DNA of 64,000 bases, taken from positions 17,291 through 81,290 of the forward strand of contig JAIXRN010000006.1 of the NCBI GenBank assembly GCA_027485165.1, read 5' to 3'. This DNA is from Rubrivivax sp. GTDB taxonomy: Bacteria > Pseudomonadota > Gammaproteobacteria > Burkholderiales > Burkholderiaceae_C. Positions 16,436-25,109 of this stretch are shown piece by piece (positions within the stretch are counted from its first letter, which is position 1; every line of letters begins with the position of its first letter). The translations under genes and the position numbers were made by a program. The notes under the pieces are model-generated. The model worked only from the letters and a program-made list of their open reading frames with translations. It was not told the DNA's origin and ran no database searches.

Positions 16436-17917
16436 TCAGCCCTCGGCCGCCGCCATCAGCCGCGGCAGATTGGCCATCGCCGCCATCGCGCCAGCCTTGT
16501 AGCGGGCCAGCACGGCCAGCTTGGCGCTGTCGTCGGGCGCCACCTGGCTCATCAGGCGGCCGAAGCCGTCCAGCCGGCTGTCGCGCATCCACTGGCGCAG
16601 CGCCTTGTCCTGGCCCCAGCGCGCCTGGTTCTGCATGCCCACGGCCACCGACCGCGGGTAGCCGGCCATCGTGTGCGGGAAGGGCACGGTGGCGCACATT
16701 GCGTTCTTGGCGGCGGTGTCGGGGTAGGCCTCGTCGTGCGCCTCGATGTACGCGATGGCCGCCGCGCTGAAGGCCGGCTGCGGCAGCCGCACCAGCTGCA
16801 GCACGATGCGGCCGGGGGCGCCCGATACATCGGCCCCGCCGTCCTGAAAGATCGGCTGCAGCGGCCGCGGCGCCACAGCCGAAGCCGTGCAGTCGATGAA
16901 GATGGCGTCGGCGGGCACATCGGCAACGCCATCGGCCAGCTGCATGCGGCCAGGCGCGAGGTGCAGCAGATGGCCCAGGCGCACCACGTTGGGCAGCGTG
17001 CGCAGTGCCGCCACCTCGGCCGTGCTGACGGTGGCCAGGTGGAACATCGTTGGCATGCGGCCGGTGTCCACGCGCAGCAGCGCGCCGCAGGCTTCCAGCC
17101 GCAGGTACAGGTCGTCCAGCGACGTGGCCGCGCCGATGGCGGCCATCTGGTCGGCCTGGCTGCCGATGGCGTCGAAGAAGAATTCCGGCGCTGGCTGGGT
17201 GGTGATGCGGTTGACGAGCCAGGCGTCGCGCGGCTTGACCCAGGTGATGGCCTGCTGCGGCACGCCGGCGCCCAGCAGCCACAGCGCGGTGTCCATTGCC
17301 GTCTTGCCGGCGCCTATGACGACGAAGTGGCGGGGCAGGGGCGCCCCCGACGCCGCTGCGCCCTGCGCCAGGCGGGGCAGGGCGTTCGGGGCCACGAGCC
17401 GCACCCCGGGCTCGACCTCGAAGCGCGGCTTGTGCGTGGCCGGGATCACTGGACTGAGGTAGCGCGCATCGACGATCTTGCGGCGCACATGCACCTTCTG
17501 CACGGCGCCGGTCAGCAGGTTCTCGATGCGCGGGCCTTCGGGGCCACCCTCGTGCACCCGGCACATCGGGTGCCAGCCCACACGGCCGCTGGGCAGCAGG
17601 GTGTGCTGCAGCACGCGGTCGAAGTAGGCGCAGATCTCGGCGCCGGTGGCCAGTTCATACAGGCCCGCGTTCAGCCCCGCGTTGTCCTTGCGGCCGCTGC
17701 CGAGCGCCAGCGAATTGACGCCGTAGAAGGCCGAAGGCTGGTGCAGGGTGACGAAGGGGTAGGCGTCGTTCCAGTGCCCACCGGGCTTGCCGCGGGTATC
17801 GACCAGGGTGATGTGGGCGCCGCTGTGCGCCAGCAGCGTGTCGGCGAAGGCCAGGCCGGTGGTGCCGGCGCCGACGACGAGGTAGTCGGTGTCGATGGGG
17901 GTGGAGGTGCGGTTCAT
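16436..17917 (-). CDS. FAD/NAD(P)-binding oxidoreductase (flavin monooxygenase-like)
   Basis: TDYLVVGAGTTGLAFADTLLAHSGAHITLVDTRGKPGGHWNDAYPFVTLHQPS; second nucleotide-binding motif HFVVIGAGKTAMDTALWLLGAG. Confidence 0.88.
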   Translation of the reverse strand: MNRTSTPIDTDYLVVGAGTTGLAFADTLLAHSGAHITLVDTRGKPGGHWNDAYPFVTLHQPSAFYGVNSLALGSGRKDNAGLNAGLYELATGAEICAYFDRVLQHTLLPSGRVGWHPMCRVHEGGPEGPRIENLLTGAVQKVHVRRKIVDARYLSPVIPATHKPRFEVEPGVRLVAPNALPRLAQGAAASGAPLPRHFVVIGAGKTAMDTALWLLGAGVPQQAITWVKPRDAWLVNRITTQPAPEFFFDAIGSQADQMAAIGAATSLDDLYLRLEACGALLRVDTGRMPTMFHLATVSTAEVAALRTLPNVVRLGHLLHLAPGRMQLADGVADVPADAIFIDCTASAVAPRPLQPIFQDGGADVSGAPGRIVLQLVRLPQPAFSAAAIAYIEAHDEAYPDTAAKNAMCATVPFPHTMAGYPRSVAVGMQNQARWGQDKALRQWMRDSRLDGFGRLMSQVAPDDSAKLAVLARYKAGAMAAMANLPRLMAAAEG

Positions 17918-18034
17918 GGGGCTGGAGCCTAAGGCCTGGCTGCACAGGTCTATCGCAGCGCGCGCATTCCTGCATCGGGCGGTCTGCCGCGCGCGCCCCT
18001 GCCGGCTGGTCGACCAGCGGTCGGGCCACAGAGT

Positions 18035-18202
18035 TCAGTACCCCAAAAGGTCGTTTGAGAGACGCCAGCTTGACTCCACTAGTGTCTGCAGATTCCGGAT
18101 CAGGGCGTCTTGCACCAGCCGCGATGCGTCAAAACGTGCACGCTCGGCGTTGGTGCGCTCGAGGAGCCGTTCCACGCAGTCGCGTATGTGCATGAGCAGC
18201 AT
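18035..18202 (-). pseudogene. Truncated HepT-like (DUF86) toxin relic
   Basis: MLLMHIRDCVERLLERTNAERARFDASRLVQDALIRNLQTLVESSWRLSNDLLGY* matches the HepT N-terminal half (Q/DAVIRNLE.IGEA..LS pattern), ending before the RX4-6H motif. Confidence 0.6.
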
Positions 18203-18242
18203 CCGCGTTGCCTCGGGCCCCGGGGTTCGCAGCGGCACGGCG

Positions 18243-18332
18243 CATCGAACCAAAGATCCGCACACCCGTGATGCCGCGCCTGTGTGCAAGTGCCAGGAGT
18301 TCGGCACGGTGGGTTTGGATCAGCGCAGCCAT
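18243..18332 (-). pseudogene. MntA-like nucleotidyltransferase antitoxin relic (N-terminus only)
   Basis: MAALIQTHRAELLALAHRRGITGVRIFGSM resembles MntA up to the GS motif; the DxD half is absent. Confidence 0.5.
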
Positions 18333-18475
18333 GGCTGTCGGCGTAGCCATGGGCTGCCAACCCGGGCTGCCATGATCTCGAACCAGCGCGGCTTGGGTGG
18401 CTGGCAAACGCCTTGGGCGCGCCGGTAGCGGGGGCTGTCAGTCCCGTGGACCGACATTGCACAGCTGCCGCGTCC

Positions 18476-18495
18476 CAGCCCCCGTGCGGGGGCTG
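18476..18495. terminator. Perfect hairpin (8-bp stem CAGCCCCC/GGGGGCTG, 4-nt loop) 3' of the PEP-CTERM gene
   Basis: cagccccc-gtgc-gggggctg; no obvious U-tract, so terminator function is only a candidate. Confidence 0.4.
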
Positions 18496-18517
18496 AGGCG
18501 CATGCGGCGCCGAAGGC

Positions 18518-19156
18518 TCAGCGCGCCCGTTTGCGCCGGGCCAGCAGCAGGCCGCCCAGGCCCATCAGCATCAGGACGTAGGTCTGAGGCTCGGGGATGG
18601 CAGCGGCGATGTCGCCGGGGCGCACAGCGACGGCAAAGAACGAGGCGCTTTGGCCATCGATGAACTGGTTGCCATTGCTGGCGCTGAACCGCCATGCCAA
18701 ACTGGGAATAGACGCGAACACCGAGCCGGACCAATGGTTGTTGCCGGCCTGCACGCCGTCAAACTGGCCCGACAGCCCGGCAAAACTGCTGCCCACACTG
18801 TTCCAGATCGATAAAAACTGGTTTTGGGCGCCTACCGCCGCCTCGTTATCGCCAGTGGGCAGCACCCAGCCTGTCAGGCCCGAAGCCGCCAAGCCAGCCG
18901 TTGCCGCCAAGGCCTGTGCGGAGCCCAGCGCAGCGCTGGCGCTCCAGGTGCCCGTGCCCAGGTTCCAGTTGTTCAGGATCGTGATGCCGAGCGTGGTGTC
19001 GTAGAAGAACGTGCACTTGCCCGGCCCCGTGGCCGTGCAGGTGGCGCTGGGCGCACCGGTGTTGTCACGCCCCTGGAACGCCGCCTGGGCGGTGCCTGCC
19101 ACGCCCATCAGCGCAGCCATCGTCACCGCTGCTGCGGCCTGGTGATTCAAACGCAT
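18518..19156 (-). CDS. PEP-CTERM sorting-domain protein
   Basis: MRLNHQAAAAVTMAALMGVAGTAQA signal peptide; C-terminus IPEPQTYVLMLMGLGGLLLARRKRAR. Confidence 0.9.
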   Translation of the reverse strand: MRLNHQAAAAVTMAALMGVAGTAQAAFQGRDNTGAPSATCTATGPGKCTFFYDTTLGITILNNWNLGTGTWSASAALGSAQALAATAGLAASGLTGWVLPTGDNEAAVGAQNQFLSIWNSVGSSFAGLSGQFDGVQAGNNHWSGSVFASIPSLAWRFSASNGNQFIDGQSASFFAVAVRPGDIAAAIPEPQTYVLMLMGLGGLLLARRKRAR

Positions 19157-19311
19157 GGAAAACTCCCTGGAAACCTTGGTTAGCGGTGGCCCACAGCTTC
19201 TCATGCGAGCGCGTCCCGATCTACCTTCCCCCATCCCCGACCTGGGGGACCTCAAGGGGCTGCACCCCCCGGGTGAGTGCTTCGACTCGTGGGCCGGGTG
19301 GGGTGTCGTGT

Positions 19312-19716
19312 CTACGCCTTGGCCAGCAGCTGAGCGCCACTGAGCTTGGCGGCGCCCTTGTCGAAGGTCCACAGCGGCTGTTCGTTGGCTTGGGTGACCA
19401 ATGCGACGTGAAGGCAGTCAGCGAAGTCTGCCGAGTTCTTGCGGAACAACTGCAGCGCCACTTCGAGGGCTTGCTCGGATTCGAAGCTCAGCTCGGCTGC
19501 AGAGAACAGGCTGGACAGTGTGAGCAGCACGTCGCTCTTTGCAAACCCGAAGCTCGACCTCAGCACCCACTCAAGTTCCAGCACGACGGTGACAGGAACA
19601 AACAGCGTCAGGCCCTGGCTGACGCAGCGGCTGATCAGCCGCTTCGCCGCAGCGAGCTGCGCGGCGTCGTCCTGGACGATGTAGCGCACCAGGACGTTGG
19701 TGTCGAGCGCCGCCAT
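19312..19716 (-). CDS. PIN-domain toxin, VapC-like
   Basis: MAALDTNVLVRYIVQDD...VVLELEWVLRS...ADFADCLHVALV...LWTFDKGAAKL: PIN acidic residues in place. Confidence 0.9.
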   Translation of the reverse strand: MAALDTNVLVRYIVQDDAAQLAAAKRLISRCVSQGLTLFVPVTVVLELEWVLRSSFGFAKSDVLLTLSSLFSAAELSFESEQALEVALQLFRKNSADFADCLHVALVTQANEQPLWTFDKGAAKLSGAQLLAKA

Positions 19717-19729
19717 CTGGTTGCCGCCG

Positions 19730-19951
19730 TCAGCGCCAGGGGTTCATGTCCTCGACCCTGACGCTCTTGCCCTTCGGGCCCTTGAGCATGCCGGCCATGT
19801 CGAGGATGGACTTGGACTTGGCCCGGACGATGATGGTGCCGTCCGGCATCACCGACCAGACCAGGCGCGTACCCGGCTTGGCATCGACCAGAGCCCGGAT
19901 GTCGGCCGGCACGGTGGTCTGCCCCTTGGCAGTGATGGTGGATTCGGTCAT
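19730..19951 (-). CDS. AbrB/MazE-family antitoxin (VapB-like)
   Basis: MTESTITAKGQTTVPADIRALVDAKPGTRLVWSVMPDGTIIVRAKSKSILDMAGMLKG; immediately upstream of the VapC-like gene. Confidence 0.88.
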   Translation of the reverse strand: MTESTITAKGQTTVPADIRALVDAKPGTRLVWSVMPDGTIIVRAKSKSILDMAGMLKGPKGKSVRVEDMNPWR

Positions 19952-20070
19952 GGCTCGGCTCCTTACCAGAGCCTGGATTGTAATGCGCACCATCGGAATC
20001 TTTGCTTGACAGCTGCGGACTGTCGAGTTGCCGACCCGCCCACGCCCACGCCAGCGCCTGCACCCCGCGC

Positions 20071-21045
20071 TCAGCCCGCCTTCAACTCCCGCACCTTCTG
20101 CACCGCCACCGCCGCCGCGGCGGTGCGCGTTTCCACGCCCAGCTTTTCGAAGATGCGTTCCAGGTGCTTCTTCACCGTGGCCGGGCTGGTGCCCAGGATG
20201 TCGCCGATGTCGCGGTTGGTCTTGCCCTTCACCACCCAGTAGAGCACTTCGCTTTCGCGCAGCGTCAGGCGCAGCGCCAGCATCGTGGCCTCGACGGTGG
20301 CGGCGTCGCTCACCTCGCGCAGCACCACCAGCCAGTCTTCGTCGCTGGTGCGGCCCTGCAGCGTGCACACCAGTTGCTGCGCACCGCGGGCCAGGGTCAG
20401 CGGCTTGGTCTCGGGCTGTGCCACGGCGGCTTCCAGCCAGGCCAGCAGCACTGCTGGCACGCGGTCGGCGGCGGCTTCGGGTGGGGCGACGTCGAAGTAG
20501 GCTGGCAGCCAGCGCCGCGCCAGTGGCGTCTGCCACACCAGGCGGGCGCCGTTGTTCAGCAGCCCGTCCACCAGACGCACGGCAATCGTCGCGTGGCCAT
20601 AGGCGTCCAGCGCATTACGCGCCTGCCGCGCCTGGCGCGCCCCTCGCATGTGCACGCCCATGCGCGCGATCACTTCGGCGGCGCGGATGGGCTTGGTGAC
20701 GTAGTCCACCCCGCCGGCTTCAAACGCCGCCAGCACGTGTTCGGTCTCGGTCAGCCCGGTCATGAAGATGATCGGGATGTGCGCCGTCTCAGGCCCGGCC
20801 TTCAGGCGCCGCGCCACTTCGAAGCCGTCGATGCCGGGCATCAGCGCGTCCAGCAGCACGATGTCGGGTTCGGCCTGCTGCGCGCGCTGCAGCGCGGTGG
20901 CGCCGTCGGTGGCCACCAGCACGGTGTAGCCGGCTTCGTCCAGCGCGTCGTGCAGAACGGCCAGGTTGTCGGGCACGTCGTCGACGATCAGCACCAGGCC
21001 CAGCGTGGGCCGCGCCGGGTCCAGCGCACGGGGCTCAATCGACAC
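20071..21045 (-). CDS. Response regulator, receiver + LuxR-type HTH
   Basis: LVLIVDDVPDNLAVLHDALDEAGY...DIVLLDALMPGIDGFEVARRL...; C-terminal LTLRESEVLYWVVKGKTNRDIGDILGTSPATVKKHLERIFEKLGVETRTAA. Confidence 0.94.
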   Translation of the reverse strand: MSIEPRALDPARPTLGLVLIVDDVPDNLAVLHDALDEAGYTVLVATDGATALQRAQQAEPDIVLLDALMPGIDGFEVARRLKAGPETAHIPIIFMTGLTETEHVLAAFEAGGVDYVTKPIRAAEVIARMGVHMRGARQARQARNALDAYGHATIAVRLVDGLLNNGARLVWQTPLARRWLPAYFDVAPPEAAADRVPAVLLAWLEAAVAQPETKPLTLARGAQQLVCTLQGRTSDEDWLVVLREVSDAATVEATMLALRLTLRESEVLYWVVKGKTNRDIGDILGTSPATVKKHLERIFEKLGVETRTAAAAVAVQKVRELKAG

Positions 21046-24000
21046 GGCTGCGCTCCAGTGCCTGCTGCACCAGTGGCGTCATGCGGTCGAATTCAAAGCC
21101 ATGGGCAAGGGCGCGAAGCGGCCCCAGGAAGGCTGCACATTCGGGGTGGTGGGTGGCGATCTCGTCGAGCTGCTTGTTCACGCCGCGAGGGTAGCCCAGG
21201 CGCAGCACGTCCTGCAGGGCCAGCAGCCTGTCGCGCGGGGGCAGGGCAGGCGGTGGTGCATCGGGTGCATCAGGCGTTTTGTCCGGTGGGTGCGCAGCCG
21301 CCGGCTCGGCCACGGTCGCCAGCCACTGCAGGCCCAGATGCTGGCCCAGCCAGTCCAGCAGCTCGTCGAAGCGCACGGGCTTGGTGATGAAGTCGGCCGC
21401 GGTGATGCCCACGTCGTTGTCCAGGCCCTTGTCGAAGGCGTTGGCCGAGACCACGGCCACCGGCGCCGTGCTCAGCCCCTGGCGGCGCAGCGCGCGGATG
21501 GTGTCCCAGCCGTCGATGCCGGGCATGGCCAGGTCCATCAGGATGGCGTCGACAGGCGCCTGCGCGGGCAGTGTCTTGGCAGGCTGCGCGTGCCCCACTT
21601 CATGCAGCAGGCCCAGCGCGGCGTGGCCGCTGGCGGCCTGCAGCACGTCAAAGCCCAGCGCTTCCAGCCGGCGTGCCAGCAGCGTGCGGTCCACCTCTTC
21701 GTTGTCCACCACCAGCACGCGCCGGCGCGGCACGGCATAGCCCGCGCGCGCGGGCAGGGCACGCGGGGCGCGGGCGCCGGGTAGTTCCGGCAGGAACAGG
21801 CGCACGCGGAACAGCGTGCCGCCTGAGCTGGCAACACCGGCTTGCGCCGTGGCCACGCGCGAGCTCACCGTCATCTCGCCGCCCATCAGGTCGGTCAGCA
21901 TCTTGGCGATCGTCAGGCCCAGGCCGGTGCCGGCCTGGCTGCCGCTGCTGCCTCCACTGCCACTGCTGCCACTGCCGCCGCTGGCATGCGCGCCACGCGA
22001 GAAGGGTTCGAAGATGCGCTCGATCTCGGCCGGCTCGATGCCCGGGCCGGTGTCTTCGATTTCGAAGATCGCCATGCCCCGCACCTGGCTGGCGCGGAAG
22101 GCCACGCGGCCCTGGGCCGTGAACTTCACCGCGTTGCCCAGCACGTTGATCAAGATCTGGCTCAGCCGCCGTTCATCGGCCCGCACCAGGGCTGGGGCGG
22201 CGTCGATGCTGTGCTCGAAGCGCAGGCCCTTGGCCAGCGCCTGCAGTTCGAACATGCGCACGATCTGCTGCAGGCTGTCGCGCAGGCGCATGGGTTGCGG
22301 GTCCAGCGCCAGCTTGCCGCTTTCGATGCGCGCGATGTCCAGCGTGCCTTCGATCAGGCTCAGTAGGTGTTCGCCGCCGCGGCGGATGACGCCCACCGCC
22401 TGGCGCCGGTGCGGCGGCATCGACGGGTCTTCGTCCAGCAGCTGCGCATAGCCCAGGATGCTGTTCAGCGGCGTGCGCAGCTCGTGGCTGATGGTGCTGA
22501 TGTAGCGCGTCTTGGCCTGGTTGGCGGTGTCGGCTGCTGCGCGTGCGGCATCGGCAGCTGCGCGTGCGGCATCAGCATTCGCACGTGCGGCGTCGGCGTT
22601 CTGCTTGGCACGCTGCAGGGCTTCGTCGGTGCGGCGGTGGCTGTCGATCTCGCGCACCAGGGCTTCGGTCTGGCGGTTGCTTTCTTCCTGCGCCACGCGC
22701 CGGCTCATCTGCGTGAGCACCAGCCACCAGCCGATGATGCCGCCCACCAGCAGCAGCGCGGCATAGGCCTTGATGAAGCCTTGCTTCAGCGTCGGGGCCA
22801 CGCTGGCGGCCTGGTCGCCCAGGCCCTTCAGTTCCAGCTGGTAGGTGACGAACAGCAGCGCGGCCAGTGCCGGCGTGACGATGGCCATCAGCAGCAGGTA
22901 GCGGCCCAGCCCGGTGTCCAGCTGCGGCCACAGGCGCTGCGGCAGCAGCGGGCGCAACAGGCTGCGCCACTGCACGGAAAGGCGCGCGGCTTCTGGCTTG
23001 CACAGGTCGTGGCAGCGCGCGTCCAGGCTGCAGCACAGGCTGCAGATGGGGCCGCCGTAGGCGGGGCACTGGGCCATGTCTTCGCCTTCGTAGGGGCGTT
23101 CGCAGATCGTGCAAAGCCGCATGCGCCGTGCCGTGCCCAGATAGGCGCCATCGGCATCTAAAGAAGTGCGGGCGATGTAGTAGCGGCCTTTTGTGGCCCA
23201 GGCGATCAGCGGCGACACCGTGAAGGCCACCGCCGCCGCAATGGCGGCCGAGAACGCCTGCGCCATCGGCCCGAAGGCGCCCAGGTAAGCGGCGATCGAC
23301 AGCACGCTGGCCGCGCCCATCGCGCCCACGCCCACCGGGTTGATGTCGTACAGGTGCGCGCGCTTGAACTCGATGCCCTTCGGGCTCCAGCCCAGGGGCT
23401 TGTTGACGACGAGATCGGCCACCACGGCCATCAGCCAGCTGATGGCGATGTTGCTGTACAGGCCCAGCACGCCGCCGATGGCCTTGAAGACTTCCAGCTC
23501 CATCAGCAGCAGCGCGATCAGGGTGTTGAACACCATCCACACCACGCGCCCGGGGTGGCTGTGCGTGATGCGCGCGAAGAAGTTGCTCCAGGCCAGGCTG
23601 CCGGCATAGGCGTTGGTGACGTTGATCTTCAGCTGCGACACCACCACGAACAGGCAGGTCACAGCCACCGCCAGCGTGTAGTTCGGGAACACGCCGTTGA
23701 AGGCCGCCAGGTACATCTGGTTCGGGTCCACCGCGCGGTCGGGCGGCACGGCCAGCTGCAGCGCCAGCATCGCCAGCAGCGCGCCGCCCAGCATCTTCAC
23801 CACCCCCAGCACCACCCAGCCCGGCCCGCCCAGCAGGACAGACCCCCACCAGCGCCAGCGGTTGGCGGGCGTCTGTTCGGGCATGAAGCGCAGGTAGTCC
23901 ACCTGTTCGCCCATCTGCGTGATGAGGGCGATGCCCACCGTCAGCGCTGCGCCGAACAGCAGCGGGTTGAAGGCCCCGCCTTGCCCGTCCAGCCCGGCAT

Positions 24001-24664
24001 AGGCCTGCAGGTCGGCCAGCAGCGTGGGGTGGGCGCTGAAGACGTAGACGTAGGGCAGCACCAGCAGCACCAGCCACAGCGGCTGCGTCCACATCTGCAG
24101 CTGGCTGATGGCCGTGACGCCGTGCGTGACCAGCGGGATGACCACCAGCGCGCAGATCAGGTAGCCCCAGGCCGGCGGGATGTCGAAGGCCAGCTCCAGC
24201 GCGTAAGCCATGATGGCCGCTTCCAGCGCGAAGAAGATGAAGGTGAAGCTGGCGTAGATGAGGCTGGTGATGGTGCTGCCGATGTAGCCGAAGCCCGCGC
24301 CGCGCGTGAGCAGGTCCATGTCCAGGCCGTAGCGCGCGGCGTAGACGCTGATGGGCAGCCCGGCAGCGAAGATCACCGCCCCCGTGGCCAGGATCGCCCA
24401 GAAGGCGTTGATGAAGCCGTACTGCACCAGCAGCGTGGCGCCCAGCGCTTCCAGCACCAGGAACGACGCCGCGCCGAAGGCGGTGTTGGACACACGCCAG
24501 CCGCTCCACTTGCGGAAAGACCGCGGCGTGAAGCGCAGCGCGTAGTCCTCGACTGTTTCGCTGGCGACCCAGCTGTTGTAGTCGCGCCGGACCTTGATGA
24601 CACGCTGCTGGGGCAGCGCGGCGGGCGGGGCGGTATGGCCTTGCGGGCCGACAGGTGCGGTCAT
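21035..24664 (-). CDS. NCS1-type (purine/cytosine permease-like) transporter fused to histidine kinase and receiver
   Basis: N-terminal NCS1-like membrane domain (VEDYALRFTPRSFRKWSGWRVSNTAFGAASFLVLEALGATLLVQYGF...GFGYIGSTITSLIYASFTFIFFALE); Cys cluster; ISTISHELRTPLNSILGYAQLL; GTGLGLTIAKMLTDLMGGEM; receiver RRVLVVDNEEVDRTLLARRLEALGFDVLQA...DAILMDLAMPGIDGWDTIRAL. Confidence 0.93.
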   Translation of the reverse strand: MTAPVGPQGHTAPPAALPQQRVIKVRRDYNSWVASETVEDYALRFTPRSFRKWSGWRVSNTAFGAASFLVLEALGATLLVQYGFINAFWAILATGAVIFAAGLPISVYAARYGLDMDLLTRGAGFGYIGSTITSLIYASFTFIFFALEAAIMAYALELAFDIPPAWGYLICALVVIPLVTHGVTAISQLQMWTQPLWLVLLVLPYVYVFSAHPTLLADLQAYAGLDGQGGAFNPLLFGAALTVGIALITQMGEQVDYLRFMPEQTPANRWRWWGSVLLGGPGWVVLGVVKMLGGALLAMLALQLAVPPDRAVDPNQMYLAAFNGVFPNYTLAVAVTCLFVVVSQLKINVTNAYAGSLAWSNFFARITHSHPGRVVWMVFNTLIALLLMELEVFKAIGGVLGLYSNIAISWLMAVVADLVVNKPLGWSPKGIEFKRAHLYDINPVGVGAMGAASVLSIAAYLGAFGPMAQAFSAAIAAAVAFTVSPLIAWATKGRYYIARTSLDADGAYLGTARRMRLCTICERPYEGEDMAQCPAYGGPICSLCCSLDARCHDLCKPEAARLSVQWRSLLRPLLPQRLWPQLDTGLGRYLLLMAIVTPALAALLFVTYQLELKGLGDQAASVAPTLKQGFIKAYAALLLVGGIIGWWLVLTQMSRRVAQEESNRQTEALVREIDSHRRTDEALQRAKQNADAARANADAARAAADAARAAADTANQAKTRYISTISHELRTPLNSILGYAQLLDEDPSMPPHRRQAVGVIRRGGEHLLSLIEGTLDIARIESGKLALDPQPMRLRDSLQQIVRMFELQALAKGLRFEHSIDAAPALVRADERRLSQILINVLGNAVKFTAQGRVAFRASQVRGMAIFEIEDTGPGIEPAEIERIFEPFSRGAHASGGSGSSGSGGSSGSQAGTGLGLTIAKMLTDLMGGEMTVSSRVATAQAGVASSGGTLFRVRLFLPELPGARAPRALPARAGYAVPRRRVLVVDNEEVDRTLLARRLEALGFDVLQAASGHAALGLLHEVGHAQPAKTLPAQAPVDAILMDLAMPGIDGWDTIRALRRQGLSTAPVAVVSANAFDKGLDNDVGITAADFITKPVRFDELLDWLGQHLGLQWLATVAEPAAAHPPDKTPDAPDAPPPALPPRDRLLALQDVLRLGYPRGVNKQLDEIATHHPECAAFLGPLRALAHGFEFDRMTPLVQQALERSRVD

Positions 24665-24710
24665 GCCTGTTGCGGTGCAGGTTTCGCGCCAGCGCTGGCG
24701 GCGCCTGGGA

Positions 24711-25109
24711 TCAACCGGGGTACCGGTCGAACCCGTGGGATGCCAGCCCGGCCTGCAGCCAGGCTATGCGTTCGGCCGTCTGCACCTGGCACTGCGGGGC
24801 CATGATGGCGTCGGGCTCGTCCAGCGTGGCGCTCTGCAGGTCGATCAGGCCGTCAAAGACGACATCGTTCGTGTAGAAAAGCCCAGTGCCGCAGTCGCCA
24901 CAGAAGTGCCGGCGCCCGTGTTCTGACGAGGCGCGCAGCTTGGGCGTGCCCTGGGTCAGCTCGATCTCACCCAGCTTGAAGATCGCCCAGGCCACCGCCG
25001 GCGCGCCGGCGCTGCGCCGGCAGTCGGTGCAGTGGCAGATGGAATGGCGGCTCGGGGCCGCCAGGGCCCGGTAGCGCACAGCGCCGCAGTGGCATCCGCC
25101 CATCAGCAT
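24711..25109 (-). CDS. GFA family (glutathione-dependent formaldehyde-activating enzyme/CENP-V-like) protein
   Basis: GGCHCGAVRYRALA...SICHCTDCRRSAGAPAVAW...RHFCGDCGTGLFYTN. Confidence 0.92.
   Translation of the reverse strand: MLMGGCHCGAVRYRALAAPSRHSICHCTDCRRSAGAPAVAWAIFKLGEIELTQGTPKLRASSEHGRRHFCGDCGTGLFYTNDVVFDGLIDLQSATLDEPDAIMAPQCQVQTAERIAWLQAGLASHGFDRYPG

Noticed and set aside
18035-18407. Functional HepT-MntA toxin-antitoxin system
   Set aside because: Both genes lack essential catalytic halves; treated as relic.
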